Below are positions 44,937-56,858 of a DNA stretch of 64,000 bases, one piece after another (the first letter of the stretch is position 1; each line of letters opens with the position of its first letter). The position numbers were made by a program, and so were the translations under genes. Source of the stretch: Pseudomonas sp. B6002. GTDB lineage: Bacteria > Pseudomonadota > Gammaproteobacteria > Pseudomonadales > Pseudomonadaceae. The stretch is taken from positions 38,703 to 102,702 of the forward strand of contig NZ_JACAOY010000005.1 of assembly GCF_013385985.1 (NCBI RefSeq). The letters run 5' to 3'. The notes below the pieces were generated by a model. That model did no database searches and was not told the DNA's origin. It was given only the letters and a program-made list of their open reading frames with translations.

Positions 44937-45116
44937 TTAGCCTTGCTTGGCAGGCTTGACCAGTCGCTGTTCCAGTTCGCGGCATGCTTGCTGGATCATG
45001 GCTTCGGTAATCGGCACTTCGCGCCCTTGGGCGTCGATAATCGAGCAACCCAGGTCTGCTTGCTGCGCTTTGCGGACGACTTCTACTTTGTCAGTGCTGC
45101 TAGTGTGCAAGGTCAT
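44937..45116 (-). CDS. Small conserved Pseudomonas protein (PA1571-like)
   Basis: The 59-residue product starts MTLHTSSTDKVEVVRKAQQA and contains 'IIDAQGREVPITEAMIQQAC'. I recognise it as the short Pseudomonas-specific PA1571-type family; its function is unknown. There is no signal peptide or membrane segment. It is well supported as a gene: GAGGAGACAGG precedes the ATG at 45116, and a strong minus-strand terminator follows. Confidence 0.75.
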   Translation of the reverse strand: MTLHTSSTDKVEVVRKAQQADLGCSIIDAQGREVPITEAMIQQACRELEQRLVKPAKQG

Positions 45117-45352
45117 GGCCTGTCTCCTCATCAGGTTGTGTACCTACCTTAAAACCCCCGCGTGACCGAGCTGTTACAACTCCATACACAATCAGCGGTT
45201 CGAATACCCAGTCCACCAGAAACCGATACAAATTTCCAGACGGGCATTAGACCGATAGCCTCTAGGGGTCAGCATCGGCGGGCATAATTAACCTGACTCA
45301 TTGTTATTTACTCAAGTTCCCCCAATGTAGGTGTACAGGTTCCTCATTGGTG

Positions 45353-47137
45353 ATGCCCTCCATGTTCTCAGTCCGTCAACGTCGTGCGATCCGCCTGGCC
45401 AGCCGCTTCATTGCACCCTACCGCTGGCACGCGTTCGGTGCCCTGTTGGCGCTCATCGTGACGGCGGGTATTACCTTGTCCATGGGGCAGGGCATTCGCC
45501 TGTTGGTGGACCAGGGGTTCATGACCCAGTCGCCACACTTGCTCAACCAGTCCATCGGTTTGTTCATGATCCTGGTACTTGGCCTGGCCGTGGGCACGTT
45601 TGCACGGTTCTACCTGGTGTCGTGGATCGGCGAGCGGGTGGTGGCGGATATCCGACGACAGGTGTTCAACCACCTCATCTACCTACACCCGGGCTTCTAT
45701 GAGAACAACCGTAGCTCGGAAATCCAGTCGCGGTTGACCACCGACACCACCCTGCTGCAATCGGTGATCGGTTCGTCGCTGTCGCTATTCTTGCGCAATG
45801 CCTTGATGGTGCTGGGGGGCATCGTGTTGCTGTTCGTCACCAACCCCAAGCTCACCAGCATTGTGGTGGTGGCGCTGCCGCTGGTGCTGGCGCCGATCCT
45901 GATCTTCGGCCGACGTGTTCGCAGCCTGTCGCGCCTGAGCCAGGACCGTATCGCCGATGTGGGCAGCTATGTGTCTGAGACCCTCGGGCAGATCAAGACC
46001 GTACAGGCCTACAACCATCAGGTGCAGGACGAGCAACGTTTCGCCGTGACGGTGGAGGACGCGTTCACCACCGCACGCAAGCGCATCGTCCAGCGCGCGT
46101 GGCTGATTACGTTGGTGATCATGCTGGTGCTGGGGGCTGTGGGCGTGATGCTGTGGGTGGGCGGCATGGACGTGATAGGCGGGCGTATTTCCGGTGGTGA
46201 GCTGGCGGCGTTCGTGTTCTATAGCCTGATTGTGGGAAGCGCCGTGGGCACGTTGAGCGAAGTGCTTGGCGAGTTGCAGCGCGCAGCTGGCGCGGCGGAG
46301 CGGATCGGCGAGCTATTGCAGTCGAGCAATGAGATCACGGCCCCGTCCACCGATACCGTGCCGCTGCCGGAGCGTGTCAGCGGCCGCATGGAGCTGCAGG
46401 ACCTGCGCTTTTCCTACCCGTCACGGCCGGACAGCTACGCGATCGATGGCTTGAGCCTGACCATCAACCCGGGGGAAACCCTGGCGCTGGTCGGGCCATC
46501 CGGTGCGGGTAAATCAACGATCTTCGACCTGCTGTTGCGTTTCTACGACCCCCAGCAAGGCCGCATCCTGCTGGAAGGCCGGTCATTGACCGAGCTTGAT
46601 CCGATGGACCTGCGCCGCCACTTTGCCCTGGTGTCCCAGAACCCGGCACTGTTCTACGGCAGCGTCGAAGAGAACATCCGCTACGGCAACCCGACGGCAA
46701 GCCGCGAGCACGTGGAAGCCGCCGCCCGCATCGCCCACGCCCATGATTTCATCCTGCAAATGCCCGACGGCTACCAGACCCATCTGGGGGATGGCGGCAT
46801 GGGCCTGTCCGGTGGTCAGCGCCAACGCCTGGCCATTGCCCGTGCGTTGCTGGTGGATGCGCCGATCCTGCTGCTGGATGAGGCGACCAGCGCCCTCGAC
46901 GCTCAGAGTGAACACCTGATCCAGCAAGCGTTGCCGCAACTGATGCAAGGGCGCACTACGCTGGTGATCGCCCATCGCCTGGCGACCGTGAAGCACGCCG
47001 ACCGGATCGCAGTGATGGACCAGGGCAAGCTGGTGGCGGTGGGCACGCATCAGCAGTTGATTGCGAGCAACCCGTTGTATGCGCGGTTGGCGGCGTTGCA
47101 GTTCAGTGATGAGGTGCAAGAACCCACCTCTCACTGA
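45353..47137 (+). CDS. ABC exporter, fused permease-ATPase (MsbA/ABCB-like)
   Basis: The 594-residue half-transporter has six transmembrane helices (residues ~20-310; 'GERVVADIRRQVFNHLIYLH' is the coupling loop). The ATPase domain follows: Walker A 'VGPSGAGKSTIFDLLLRFYD', Q-loop 'LVSQNPALFYGS', signature 'LSGGQRQRLAIARALL', Walker B 'PILLLDEATSALD', H-loop 'IAHRL'. It resembles the ABCB/TAP-like lipid and drug exporters. Substrate is unknown. True MsbA normally sits in the lipid A core region, so I give no symbol. Starts at 45353 and 45362 are both possible. A bidirectional terminator follows. Confidence 0.9.
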   Translation: MPSMFSVRQRRAIRLASRFIAPYRWHAFGALLALIVTAGITLSMGQGIRLLVDQGFMTQSPHLLNQSIGLFMILVLGLAVGTFARFYLVSWIGERVVADIRRQVFNHLIYLHPGFYENNRSSEIQSRLTTDTTLLQSVIGSSLSLFLRNALMVLGGIVLLFVTNPKLTSIVVVALPLVLAPILIFGRRVRSLSRLSQDRIADVGSYVSETLGQIKTVQAYNHQVQDEQRFAVTVEDAFTTARKRIVQRAWLITLVIMLVLGAVGVMLWVGGMDVIGGRISGGELAAFVFYSLIVGSAVGTLSEVLGELQRAAGAAERIGELLQSSNEITAPSTDTVPLPERVSGRMELQDLRFSYPSRPDSYAIDGLSLTINPGETLALVGPSGAGKSTIFDLLLRFYDPQQGRILLEGRSLTELDPMDLRRHFALVSQNPALFYGSVEENIRYGNPTASREHVEAAARIAHAHDFILQMPDGYQTHLGDGGMGLSGGQRQRLAIARALLVDAPILLLDEATSALDAQSEHLIQQALPQLMQGRTTLVIAHRLATVKHADRIAVMDQGKLVAVGTHQQLIASNPLYARLAALQFSDEVQEPTSH

Positions 47138-47150
47138 TTGATCACCCATA

Positions 47151-47184
47151 AAAAATGCCCGCATCGTTCAATGCGGGCATTTTT
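47151..47184. terminator. Bidirectional terminator
   Basis: A perfect stem aaaaatgcccgcat / atgcgggcattttt with loop cgttca lies between the convergent ABC exporter and slt genes. A/T runs on both sides make it work for both. Confidence 0.9.
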
Positions 47185-47200
47185 GTTTCTGGGTTACGCC

Positions 47201-49129
47201 TTATTGATCATCAAAATAGCGCTCGTGCCAATCCACCAGCGGCTGCGGCGAATTGAGCTTCTGCCCGTAGATCACCGAATAAGACAGCACGTTCTGCACG
47301 TATTGGCGGGTTTCGTCGAACGGGATGCTTTCCACCCATACGTCGAAACTCAAGTGGTCGGCACCGCGCAGCCATTGGCGCACGCGACCGGGGCCGGCGT
47401 TGTAGGCGGCGGAGGCGAGCACACGGTTGCCGTTGAACTGGCTGTGCACCTGGCTCAGGTAGGCGGCGCCGAGCTGGATGTTTTTGTCCGGGTCGAGTAC
47501 CTGGGCAGGGGAGGCCAGGGGGATGCTGAACTTGCGTGCGGTTTCCTTGGCAGTGCCGGGCATCAGTTGCATCAGGCCACTGGCGCCAACGCCGGAGCGG
47601 GCGTCGTCCATGAAGGCGCTTTCCTGACGGGTGATGGCGAATACCCAGCTGGAATGCAGGCCACGCACCTTGGCTTCACGCACCAGGGTGTCGCGGTGGG
47701 CCATCGGGAAACGAATGTCCAGGTCATCCCAGTACTGCGCCTGGCTGATGGTACGGATCGCCGGGAAGTACCACTTCATGTCGTAGGCCAATTTGGCCTG
47801 GGCGACCATCTCATCGCGGTTGAAGTGACGGCTGACGTGGTACCACTCGCGGCGGCCATCCACTACTTGGCCGCGGGCGTAGAACTCCAGGGCACGACGC
47901 ACACCAGGGGTGTTGCGCACCTTGTTCATCAGCGCCTGGCTCATGACCAGCGGCTTGTTGGTCAGCTGGTAGGGCGATTTGGAACGGTCGGCGGCGAGAA
48001 AGCCGTAAAAGTCCCGCTCCTTGGCCACGTTTTTGTACAGCACCAGGGCTTGTGGGTTTTTCGGTTCGGCCAGTTCCAGGCTGCGGGCCTGCCAGTAGCG
48101 CCAGCGGTTGGTGGTGGCCAGGTCCTGTGGGAGTTTGCGGGTCAGCTGGTAGGCATCTTCCCAACGGGCCAGGCGCAAGAGCAGGCGCAGGCGCCATTCG
48201 GACACGGTGTTGTCACGCAGTTCCGGGTCGTACTTGGTCATCACGTCCAAGGCGCGCGGGTCATAGCGACGGGCCAGGGTCAGGCCGATTTCTCGGGCGA
48301 TCGACACTTTTTCGTCACGGGAGAAGTGCATGCTGCTGGCGTAGCCGTCGAGCAGGGCCATGGCCTTGTCCGGGTCCTGGCGTGCCAGGCGGCGCAGGCC
48401 CAGGCCCACGGCGTCAGACATGGCCTCGTTGGCCGGCAGGAAGCGTGATGGGTCGCCGAGCAGGTTGGGGTTCTGTGCTACGTCCACCATCAGGCGGCCT
48501 TGGGCGCCGAGGGTTGGCAGGGTTTTCACCAGGCTGTTGGCCAGTGCGTAGTTGCGCGCTTCGGCAGCGAGTTTGGCGCGGTCCCAGATCTTCTGTTCGG
48601 TGAGCTGGCCATCAGCGGCCCATTGACCGAAGGTGGCGTCGCAGGCGGCCGGTTGGGATTTGCCGGTAAGCCAGAGTTTTTCGGTGTTCTTGTAGCCTTC
48701 GGCTTTTAAGTTGTGGGTGAGCTGGTACTGAGCGTGAAGGCAGTCCAGTTCGACGAAATTAAGCTTGGCGTCGTAGTACTTTTCAAAGGTCTGCCAGTCG
48801 CCACGGTCGGAGAGCCAGCGCAGCCAGCGCAGCTTCATCCAGTTGGCCTGGGGCAGGTCACCGTTCTTGGCGAGGAATTGCTCGATTTCTTCGTTGCTCG
48901 CGGTTTTCAGGCGGGCGGTCAGCTCGTCATAGGCCAGGTACGGCGTGAGCGGGTAGTCGGCCAGGGCGGCGCTGTATTGCATGTACGGGCCGCTGTCGCC
49001 TTTGGCCAGGGCGCGTTTGGCTTCATCGTAATATTGACGTTGGGTGGTGAGGTCCACGGCCTGGGCGGATTGAACGGCGGTGGCGGAAAGAATCAGACAA
49101 GACAAAAAATTGAAAAGGCGACTGCGCAT
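47201..49129 (-). CDS. slt: Soluble lytic transglycosylase
   Basis: The 642-residue Slt70-type enzyme cleaves peptidoglycan to give 1,6-anhydro-MurNAc. It has a signal peptide 'MRSRLFNFLSCLILSATAVQ' (cleavage after SAQA), a long alpha-superhelical U domain, and a C-terminal goose-lysozyme-like domain. There the catalytic Glu is in 'AITRQESAFMDDARSGVGAS', followed by 'GLMQLMPGTAKETARKF' and 'NPGR'-like 'AYNAGPGRVRQWL'. nagZ at the right end of the window acts later in the same cell-wall recycling pathway. Confidence 0.93.
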   Translation of the reverse strand: MRSRLFNFLSCLILSATAVQSAQAVDLTTQRQYYDEAKRALAKGDSGPYMQYSAALADYPLTPYLAYDELTARLKTASNEEIEQFLAKNGDLPQANWMKLRWLRWLSDRGDWQTFEKYYDAKLNFVELDCLHAQYQLTHNLKAEGYKNTEKLWLTGKSQPAACDATFGQWAADGQLTEQKIWDRAKLAAEARNYALANSLVKTLPTLGAQGRLMVDVAQNPNLLGDPSRFLPANEAMSDAVGLGLRRLARQDPDKAMALLDGYASSMHFSRDEKVSIAREIGLTLARRYDPRALDVMTKYDPELRDNTVSEWRLRLLLRLARWEDAYQLTRKLPQDLATTNRWRYWQARSLELAEPKNPQALVLYKNVAKERDFYGFLAADRSKSPYQLTNKPLVMSQALMNKVRNTPGVRRALEFYARGQVVDGRREWYHVSRHFNRDEMVAQAKLAYDMKWYFPAIRTISQAQYWDDLDIRFPMAHRDTLVREAKVRGLHSSWVFAITRQESAFMDDARSGVGASGLMQLMPGTAKETARKFSIPLASPAQVLDPDKNIQLGAAYLSQVHSQFNGNRVLASAAYNAGPGRVRQWLRGADHLSFDVWVESIPFDETRQYVQNVLSYSVIYGQKLNSPQPLVDWHERYFDDQ

Positions 49130-49342
49130 GAGACGTCCGTGCAGAGAAATCACGACTAGCACCGGCACCGCCGACACTGATTGCCCCTAGCTTAGCCTTT
49201 TGCCCGACGCGTGCGAAAGCTTTGCCGGCCGGTTCGTTCAGCTTGGCCAGAAATGTCCTACAGAACGTGTCGGCCATGAAAATGCCGGCCGCATCCCACC
49301 CTCAACTCAGGTAGAATGCGCGCCCAGTTTTTGGAGAAGCGT

Positions 49343-51265
49343 ATGACCCTGCTCAAATTCAGCGATGTGTCCCTTGCTTTCGGCGCTATGCCGTTGTTGG
49401 ACAAGGTGTCCTGGCAGATCGCCCGTGGTGAGCGGGTGTGCATCATCGGCCGCAACGGCACCGGCAAGTCCAGCATGATGAAGCTGGTAAAAGGCGACCA
49501 GAAGCCCGATGACGGCTCTGTGTGGCGTGCCCCGGGCCTCAAGATTGGCGAATTGCCGCAAGAATTGCCGGTGGCCGACGGACGGACCGTGTTCGACGTG
49601 GTTGCCGAAGGCCTCGACGGTGTTGGCGCCTTGCTCGCCGAATACCATCACCTGGCGCAGAACTGCGTCACCGAGGAAGACCTGGACAAGCTGATGCACG
49701 TCCAGCAAGACCTCGAAGCCCGTGACGGCTGGCGCTTGCAGCAACTGGTCGACAGCACCCTGAGCCGCCTGCAACTGCCGGCCGACAAGACCCTCGCCGA
49801 ATTGTCCGGTGGCTGGCGTCGTCGCGTGCTGCTGGCCCAGGCCCTGGTGTCCGAGCCGGATTTGCTGCTGCTCGACGAACCGACCAACCACCTGGACATC
49901 GGCGCGATCGCCTGGCTGGAAGAGGCCCTCAAGGACTTCCAGGGCGCCGTGTTGTTCATCACGCACGACCGTTCCTTCCTGCAGAACCTGGCCACCCGCA
50001 TCCTGGAACTGGACCGTGGCGGCCTGATCGACTGGAACGGCGACTACGCCAGCTTCCTGGTGCACAAGGAAGCGACGCTGGCGGCCGAAGAAACCGCCAA
50101 CGCGCTGTTCGACAAGAAACTGGCCCAGGAAGAAGTCTGGATCCGCCAGGGCATCAAGGCCCGTCGCACCCGTAACGAAGGCCGTGTGCGTGCCTTGAAG
50201 GCCCTGCGTGTTGAGCGCAGCGAACGCCGCGAGCGTACCGGCAAGGCGAATATCCAGCTGGATACCGCCGAGAAGTCGGGCAAGCAAGTGATGGTGCTGG
50301 AAAACGTCAGCTTCCATCACCCGAACGGCCCGTTCCTGATCAAGGACTTTTCGATGGTCCTGCAGCGCGGCGACCGCATCGGCCTGCTGGGCGCCAACGG
50401 TACCGGCAAGACCACCTTGCTCAAGCTGATGCTCAGCGGCCTGCAGCCGACCAGCGGCAAGGTCGAGGAGGGCACCAAGATCGACGTGGCCTACTTCGAC
50501 CAGTTGCGCCATCAGCTGGACCTGGAAAAGACCGTGATCGACAACGTCGCCGAAGGCCGCGACTTCATCGACATCGACGGTCAGAGCCGCCATGTGCTCA
50601 GCTACCTGGGCGACTTCCTGTTCAGCCCGCAGCGTGCGCGTACACCGGTGAAGGCCTTGTCGGGTGGTGAACGTGCGCGCCTGCTGCTGGCCAAGTTGTT
50701 CAGCAAGCCGGCCAACCTGCTGGTCCTCGACGAACCGACCAACGATCTCGACGTGGAAACCCTGGAACTGCTGGAAGAGGTCCTGCTGACCTTCAACGGC
50801 ACCGTGCTGATGGTCAGCCACGACCGGGCATTCCTCGACAACGTGGTGACCAGCACCCTGGTCTTCGAAGGTGAAGGCAAGGTGCGTGAATACGTGGGCG
50901 GTTATCAGGACTGGCTGCGCCAGGGTGGTTCGCCGCGCTTGCTGGGCGTGACTGAGAGCAAGTCCGGCAAAGCCGACTTGAATTCGGCGGTGGTGGCGCC
51001 GGTGGCCGCTGCACCGGCTCCGGTTGCAGAAGCCGCGCCGGCGGGCAAGAAGAAGCTCAGCTACAAGCTGCAGCGCGAGCTGGAAGCCTTGCCGGGCGAT
51101 ATCGATGCCAAGGAACAGCAGATTGCCGCGGTAGAAGCAGAAATGGCTGATGCGGGTTTCTACCTGCGTCCGGCGGCGGAAACTGCCAAGGTGATTGCTT
51201 CCCTGGAAACGTTGAACCAGGAACTGGAAGCGCTGGTGGAGCGTTGGGCTGAGCTGGATGCCTGA
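49343..51265 (+). CDS. uup: ABC-F ATPase Uup
   Basis: The 640-residue ABC-F protein has two ATPase domains and no membrane part. Walker A motifs are 'GRNGTGKSSMMKL' and 'GANGTGKTTLLKLM', and signatures are 'LSGGWRRRVLLAQAL' and 'LSGGERARLLLAKLF'. The C-terminal coiled coil 'KLSYKLQRELEALPGDIDAK' is the Uup-specific DNA-binding tail. Uup acts on ribosomes or in preventing transposon excision. ATG 49343 follows TTGGAGAAGC. Confidence 0.92.
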   Translation: MTLLKFSDVSLAFGAMPLLDKVSWQIARGERVCIIGRNGTGKSSMMKLVKGDQKPDDGSVWRAPGLKIGELPQELPVADGRTVFDVVAEGLDGVGALLAEYHHLAQNCVTEEDLDKLMHVQQDLEARDGWRLQQLVDSTLSRLQLPADKTLAELSGGWRRRVLLAQALVSEPDLLLLDEPTNHLDIGAIAWLEEALKDFQGAVLFITHDRSFLQNLATRILELDRGGLIDWNGDYASFLVHKEATLAAEETANALFDKKLAQEEVWIRQGIKARRTRNEGRVRALKALRVERSERRERTGKANIQLDTAEKSGKQVMVLENVSFHHPNGPFLIKDFSMVLQRGDRIGLLGANGTGKTTLLKLMLSGLQPTSGKVEEGTKIDVAYFDQLRHQLDLEKTVIDNVAEGRDFIDIDGQSRHVLSYLGDFLFSPQRARTPVKALSGGERARLLLAKLFSKPANLLVLDEPTNDLDVETLELLEEVLLTFNGTVLMVSHDRAFLDNVVTSTLVFEGEGKVREYVGGYQDWLRQGGSPRLLGVTESKSGKADLNSAVVAPVAAAPAPVAEAAPAGKKKLSYKLQRELEALPGDIDAKEQQIAAVEAEMADAGFYLRPAAETAKVIASLETLNQELEALVERWAELDA

Positions 51266-51282
51266 GTGAGCTCAGTGCATTA

Positions 51283-51322
51283 AAAAAGCCCGGCGTTCAT
51301 TCGTGTGAACGCCGGGCTTTTT
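51283..51322. terminator. Strong terminator after uup
   Basis: The stem aaagcccggcgttca / tgaacgccgggcttt has a short loop (ttcgtg region) and ends in TTTTT on the plus strand, with AAAAAA on the other side. It can serve both directions. Confidence 0.9.
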
Positions 51323-51344
51323 ATATGAAACGCGATCAAAAAAA

Positions 51345-51434
51345 TGTGGGAGCTGGCTTGCCTGCGATAGCGGTCTGTCAGTCGATGCATTTGGCGACTG
51401 ATACACCGCTATCGCAGGCAAGCCAGCTCCCACA
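51345..51434. repeat. REP doublet
   Basis: 'tgtgggagctggcttgcctg' with 'cgatagcggt' and its inverse 'accgctatcgcaggcaagcc' plus 'agctcccaca'. It lies between the uup terminator and the universal stress gene end. Confidence 0.85.
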
Positions 51435-51452
51435 TTTTGATCTCGGTAGGAC

Positions 51453-51893
51453 TTAAGGGGTTTTGACCAGCTTGACGGCCAGCACGTCGCACGGTGCGCC
51501 GTGCAGTACGTCATTGGCGGTAGAGCCCAGCAACAGCGCCAAGCCATGACGGCCGTGGCTGCCGACCACGATCAGGTCGCAAGCCTTTTCCTTGGCCAGG
51601 TGGTGGATTTCCTGGCGCGGTTGGCCGTAAGTCAGGTGGCAGTCTTCCTTTTTCAGGTGTGGGTATTTGAGGATCAAACGGTCAAGGCGCTCTTTGGCCT
51701 GGTCGAATTGTTGTTGCTGCAACTGGGAAAGGTCCATCGGCACGTCACCCCCAAAGGCCATGGCCATGGGCTCGACGATATGCACCAGCGACAGTATGGC
51801 GCCATTGGCGATTGCAGATTCCTGCGCGCGCTTGATCACTGGGTCGCACTCTTCGGTCAGGTCGACAGCGACCAGAATATGTTGGTAGGGCAT
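51453..51893 (-). CDS. Universal stress protein (UspA family)
   Basis: The 146-residue UspA-fold protein starts 'MPYQHILVAVDLTEECDPVI'. The ATP-binding motif G2xG9xG(S/T) is present as 'GSHGRHGLALLLGSTANDVL', so it is probably an ATP-binding member. The ATG at 51893 has GGAGGAAC upstream. A longer frame to 51977 is not needed. It is a single gene. Confidence 0.92.
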   Translation of the reverse strand: MPYQHILVAVDLTEECDPVIKRAQESAIANGAILSLVHIVEPMAMAFGGDVPMDLSQLQQQQFDQAKERLDRLILKYPHLKKEDCHLTYGQPRQEIHHLAKEKACDLIVVGSHGRHGLALLLGSTANDVLHGAPCDVLAVKLVKTP

Positions 51894-51999
51894 GAGGCGT
51901 TCCTCCAGAGGGACTGCAATAAGTTCAGTATGGCTGCTTTCAAGCGGATGGGGTTGCGTCAGATCAAATCCGCTCATCTAGAAATTCGGGAGTACACAT

Positions 52000-52437
52000 A
52001 TGACGGTCTGGATAGTGGTGTCAATCCTTGTGGTGGTTCTGAGCCCCCTGGCATGGTTGCGCCCGTCGCGCCATCAGAGCGGGCGCATGGCCTTGCGCAT
52101 GGAAGCCCGCCGCATCGGCCTGGCCATGCAATTGGCGCCCCAGGAGTGGCCACACTGGCTCAAGCAGGAGCCGCCGAGCCCGTGCGCGCAGTACTGTCGG
52201 CCACGGCGGGGTAGCACGCCGGCGATCTGGAGTTACTGGCAGTTGGAGCCGGGGGTGTGGGTCAACCAATGGCGCGAAGTCTGCGAGGACGAGAAGTTGT
52301 TGCCGCATTTTGCAACGCTGCCGGCCAACGTCTACAAGGTCGAGGCCGACAAGCAGATGATTGCCCTGTATTGGGGGGAGAAGGGCGAGGCGAGCGTGTT
52401 GAAGGACATCGATACCTTGCTCAAGGCCCTGGCCTGA
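52000..52437 (+). CDS. Conserved membrane-anchored protein, unknown function
   Basis: The 145-residue product has one N-terminal helix 'WIVVSILVVVLSPLAWL' and a cytoplasmic or periplasmic domain of about 120 residues with 'RMEARRIGLAMQLAPQEWPH' and 'PAIWSYWQLEPGVWVNQWRE'. I see it as a conserved Pseudomonas protein and do not recognise a function. The single helix followed by a basic region superficially resembles YajC, but length and downstream sequence do not match. Confidence 0.75.
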   Translation: MTVWIVVSILVVVLSPLAWLRPSRHQSGRMALRMEARRIGLAMQLAPQEWPHWLKQEPPSPCAQYCRPRRGSTPAIWSYWQLEPGVWVNQWREVCEDEKLLPHFATLPANVYKVEADKQMIALYWGEKGEASVLKDIDTLLKALA

Positions 52438-52466
52438 TATCCGACCCCGACGGCCACTGCCGACCC

Positions 52467-52551
52467 TGTAGGAGCCCGGCTTGCCGGCGATGACGTCCTG
52501 ATGTCCTGTGCAATATTTGTGGGCCCAATCGCCGGCAAGCCGGGCTCCTAC
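52467..52551. repeat. REP doublet
   Basis: 'tgtaggagcccggcttgccg' 'gcgat' pairs with 'atcgccggcaagccgggctc' 'cta'. It is 30 bp after the membrane-protein gene. Confidence 0.8.
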
Positions 52552-52587
52552 GAAGAGCGCGCCAGTCATGGCGAAACCGCGGGCAAT

Positions 52588-52614
52588 AAAAAGCCCGACA
52601 TCATCATCGGGCTG
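52588..52614 (-). terminator. Orphan minus-strand terminator
   Basis: On the minus strand the stem agcccga / tcgggct with loop tgatgatg is followed by TTTTT. No minus-strand gene lies upstream of it before fadB, so it may end an unannotated small RNA. Confidence 0.6.
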
Positions 52615-53056
52615 GAGTTGGCCAGGCAGGCCGGTAAATCTGTGTTTCACGCGTCGGATGTTCATCACGGCGCGCTACGGTTGCGCCTAGCCTAGCCGGA
52701 TATCCCGTTCTGTACAGCCTTTTCCCACATCTTTTCCATTATTGATTTCGTGAATATTTGAATATTGACGAGGCGCGGGCCTATGGTTGGGGTTCTGAAA
52801 TGACTGGAAAGTCGCGTTTTTCCTAGCCTTTGGAGCGATTGACAATTGCCCGGAATTGGATGAAGGTGGCGTACCCAAATCAAACGGGCGTATGAATTGA
52901 GCGTTTGTCTGTCAGACTGCTCATACAGAACCCCGACTATCGCATTGGCGGGTGTGCCTGGCGGATTGGCGTGAACATTGACCCAATCATCAATGTCCAA
53001 CCAGAGGCCAGCGTCCAGTGTGTACTGTTCAGCTTCCATATCGTGGAGATCAGTTG
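52615..53056. other. fadB upstream region, no supported protein gene
   Basis: This long gap contains the fadBA promoter. Part of it (52720-52770) is AT-rich ('cattattgatttcgtgaata', 'tttgaatattgac'). A 115-codon minus-strand frame (52692-53039) exists but has no recognisable product and runs into an AT-rich non-coding-looking stretch. I found no perfect PsrA palindrome by eye; 'caaac' (52881) and 'gtttg' (52904) are too far apart. Confidence 0.5.
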
Positions 53057-56409
<3,353 letters not shown>

Positions 56410-56426
56410 GCGTTGGGTTGACGGAA

Positions 56427-56453
56427 GCCGGGGCCCAGTGCCCCGGTTTTTGT
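56427..56453 (+). terminator. Terminator of fadBA
   Basis: The stem ccggggc / gccccgg has a 5-base loop (ccagt) and is followed by TTTTTG and further T-runs. Confidence 0.85.
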
Positions 56454-56507
56454 TTTTTGGCGGTTTTGTATTTTTTTTTTTAACAAATTTTGTAAGAGGG
56501 CCAGAGC

Positions 56508-56744
56508 ATGAAAGTCGAACCAGGGCTCTACCAGCATTATAAAGGTCCGCAGTACCGTGTTTTCAGTGTGGCGCGGCATTCCGAGACCGAAGAAGAAGTG
56601 GTGTTCTACCAAGCACTGTATGGCGATTACGGCTTTTGGGTGCGCCCATTGAGCATGTTTGTGGAGACCGTCGAAGTTGACGGCGAGCAAGTCCCGCGCT
56701 TTGCTTTGGTCCAGGCCGAACCCAGTCTTTTTTCAGGGCAATAA
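56508..56744 (+). CDS. DUF1653 domain protein
   Basis: The 78-residue product is one complete DUF1653 domain: 'PGLYQHYKGPQYRVFSVARH', 'ETEEEVVFYQALYGDYGFWV' and 'RPLSMFVETVEVDGEQVPRF'. It is a small beta-rich fold of unknown function found in many bacteria. It starts after AAGAGGGCC and lies between fadA and topA, as in other pseudomonads. Confidence 0.9.
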   Translation: MKVEPGLYQHYKGPQYRVFSVARHSETEEEVVFYQALYGDYGFWVRPLSMFVETVEVDGEQVPRFALVQAEPSLFSGQ

Positions 56745-56858
56745 CGGCAGGTCGCGCAGAATGCTGCGCTTGACCTCACCTTGTTGCCACTATATATAGC
56801 GTTGCCGCGACAGGCGCCAACTGCCTTTCACTTCTCGAATTCAGGAATTTTCCGATCC

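Noticed and set aside
52881-52908. PsrA box upstream of fadB (caaac...gtttg)
   Set aside because: The half sites are separated by far more than the 2-4 bases allowed.
52692-53039. 115-codon minus-strand frame upstream of fadB
   Set aside because: No recognisable domain or good ribosome binding site, and it runs into an AT-rich stretch and the candidate small RNA.
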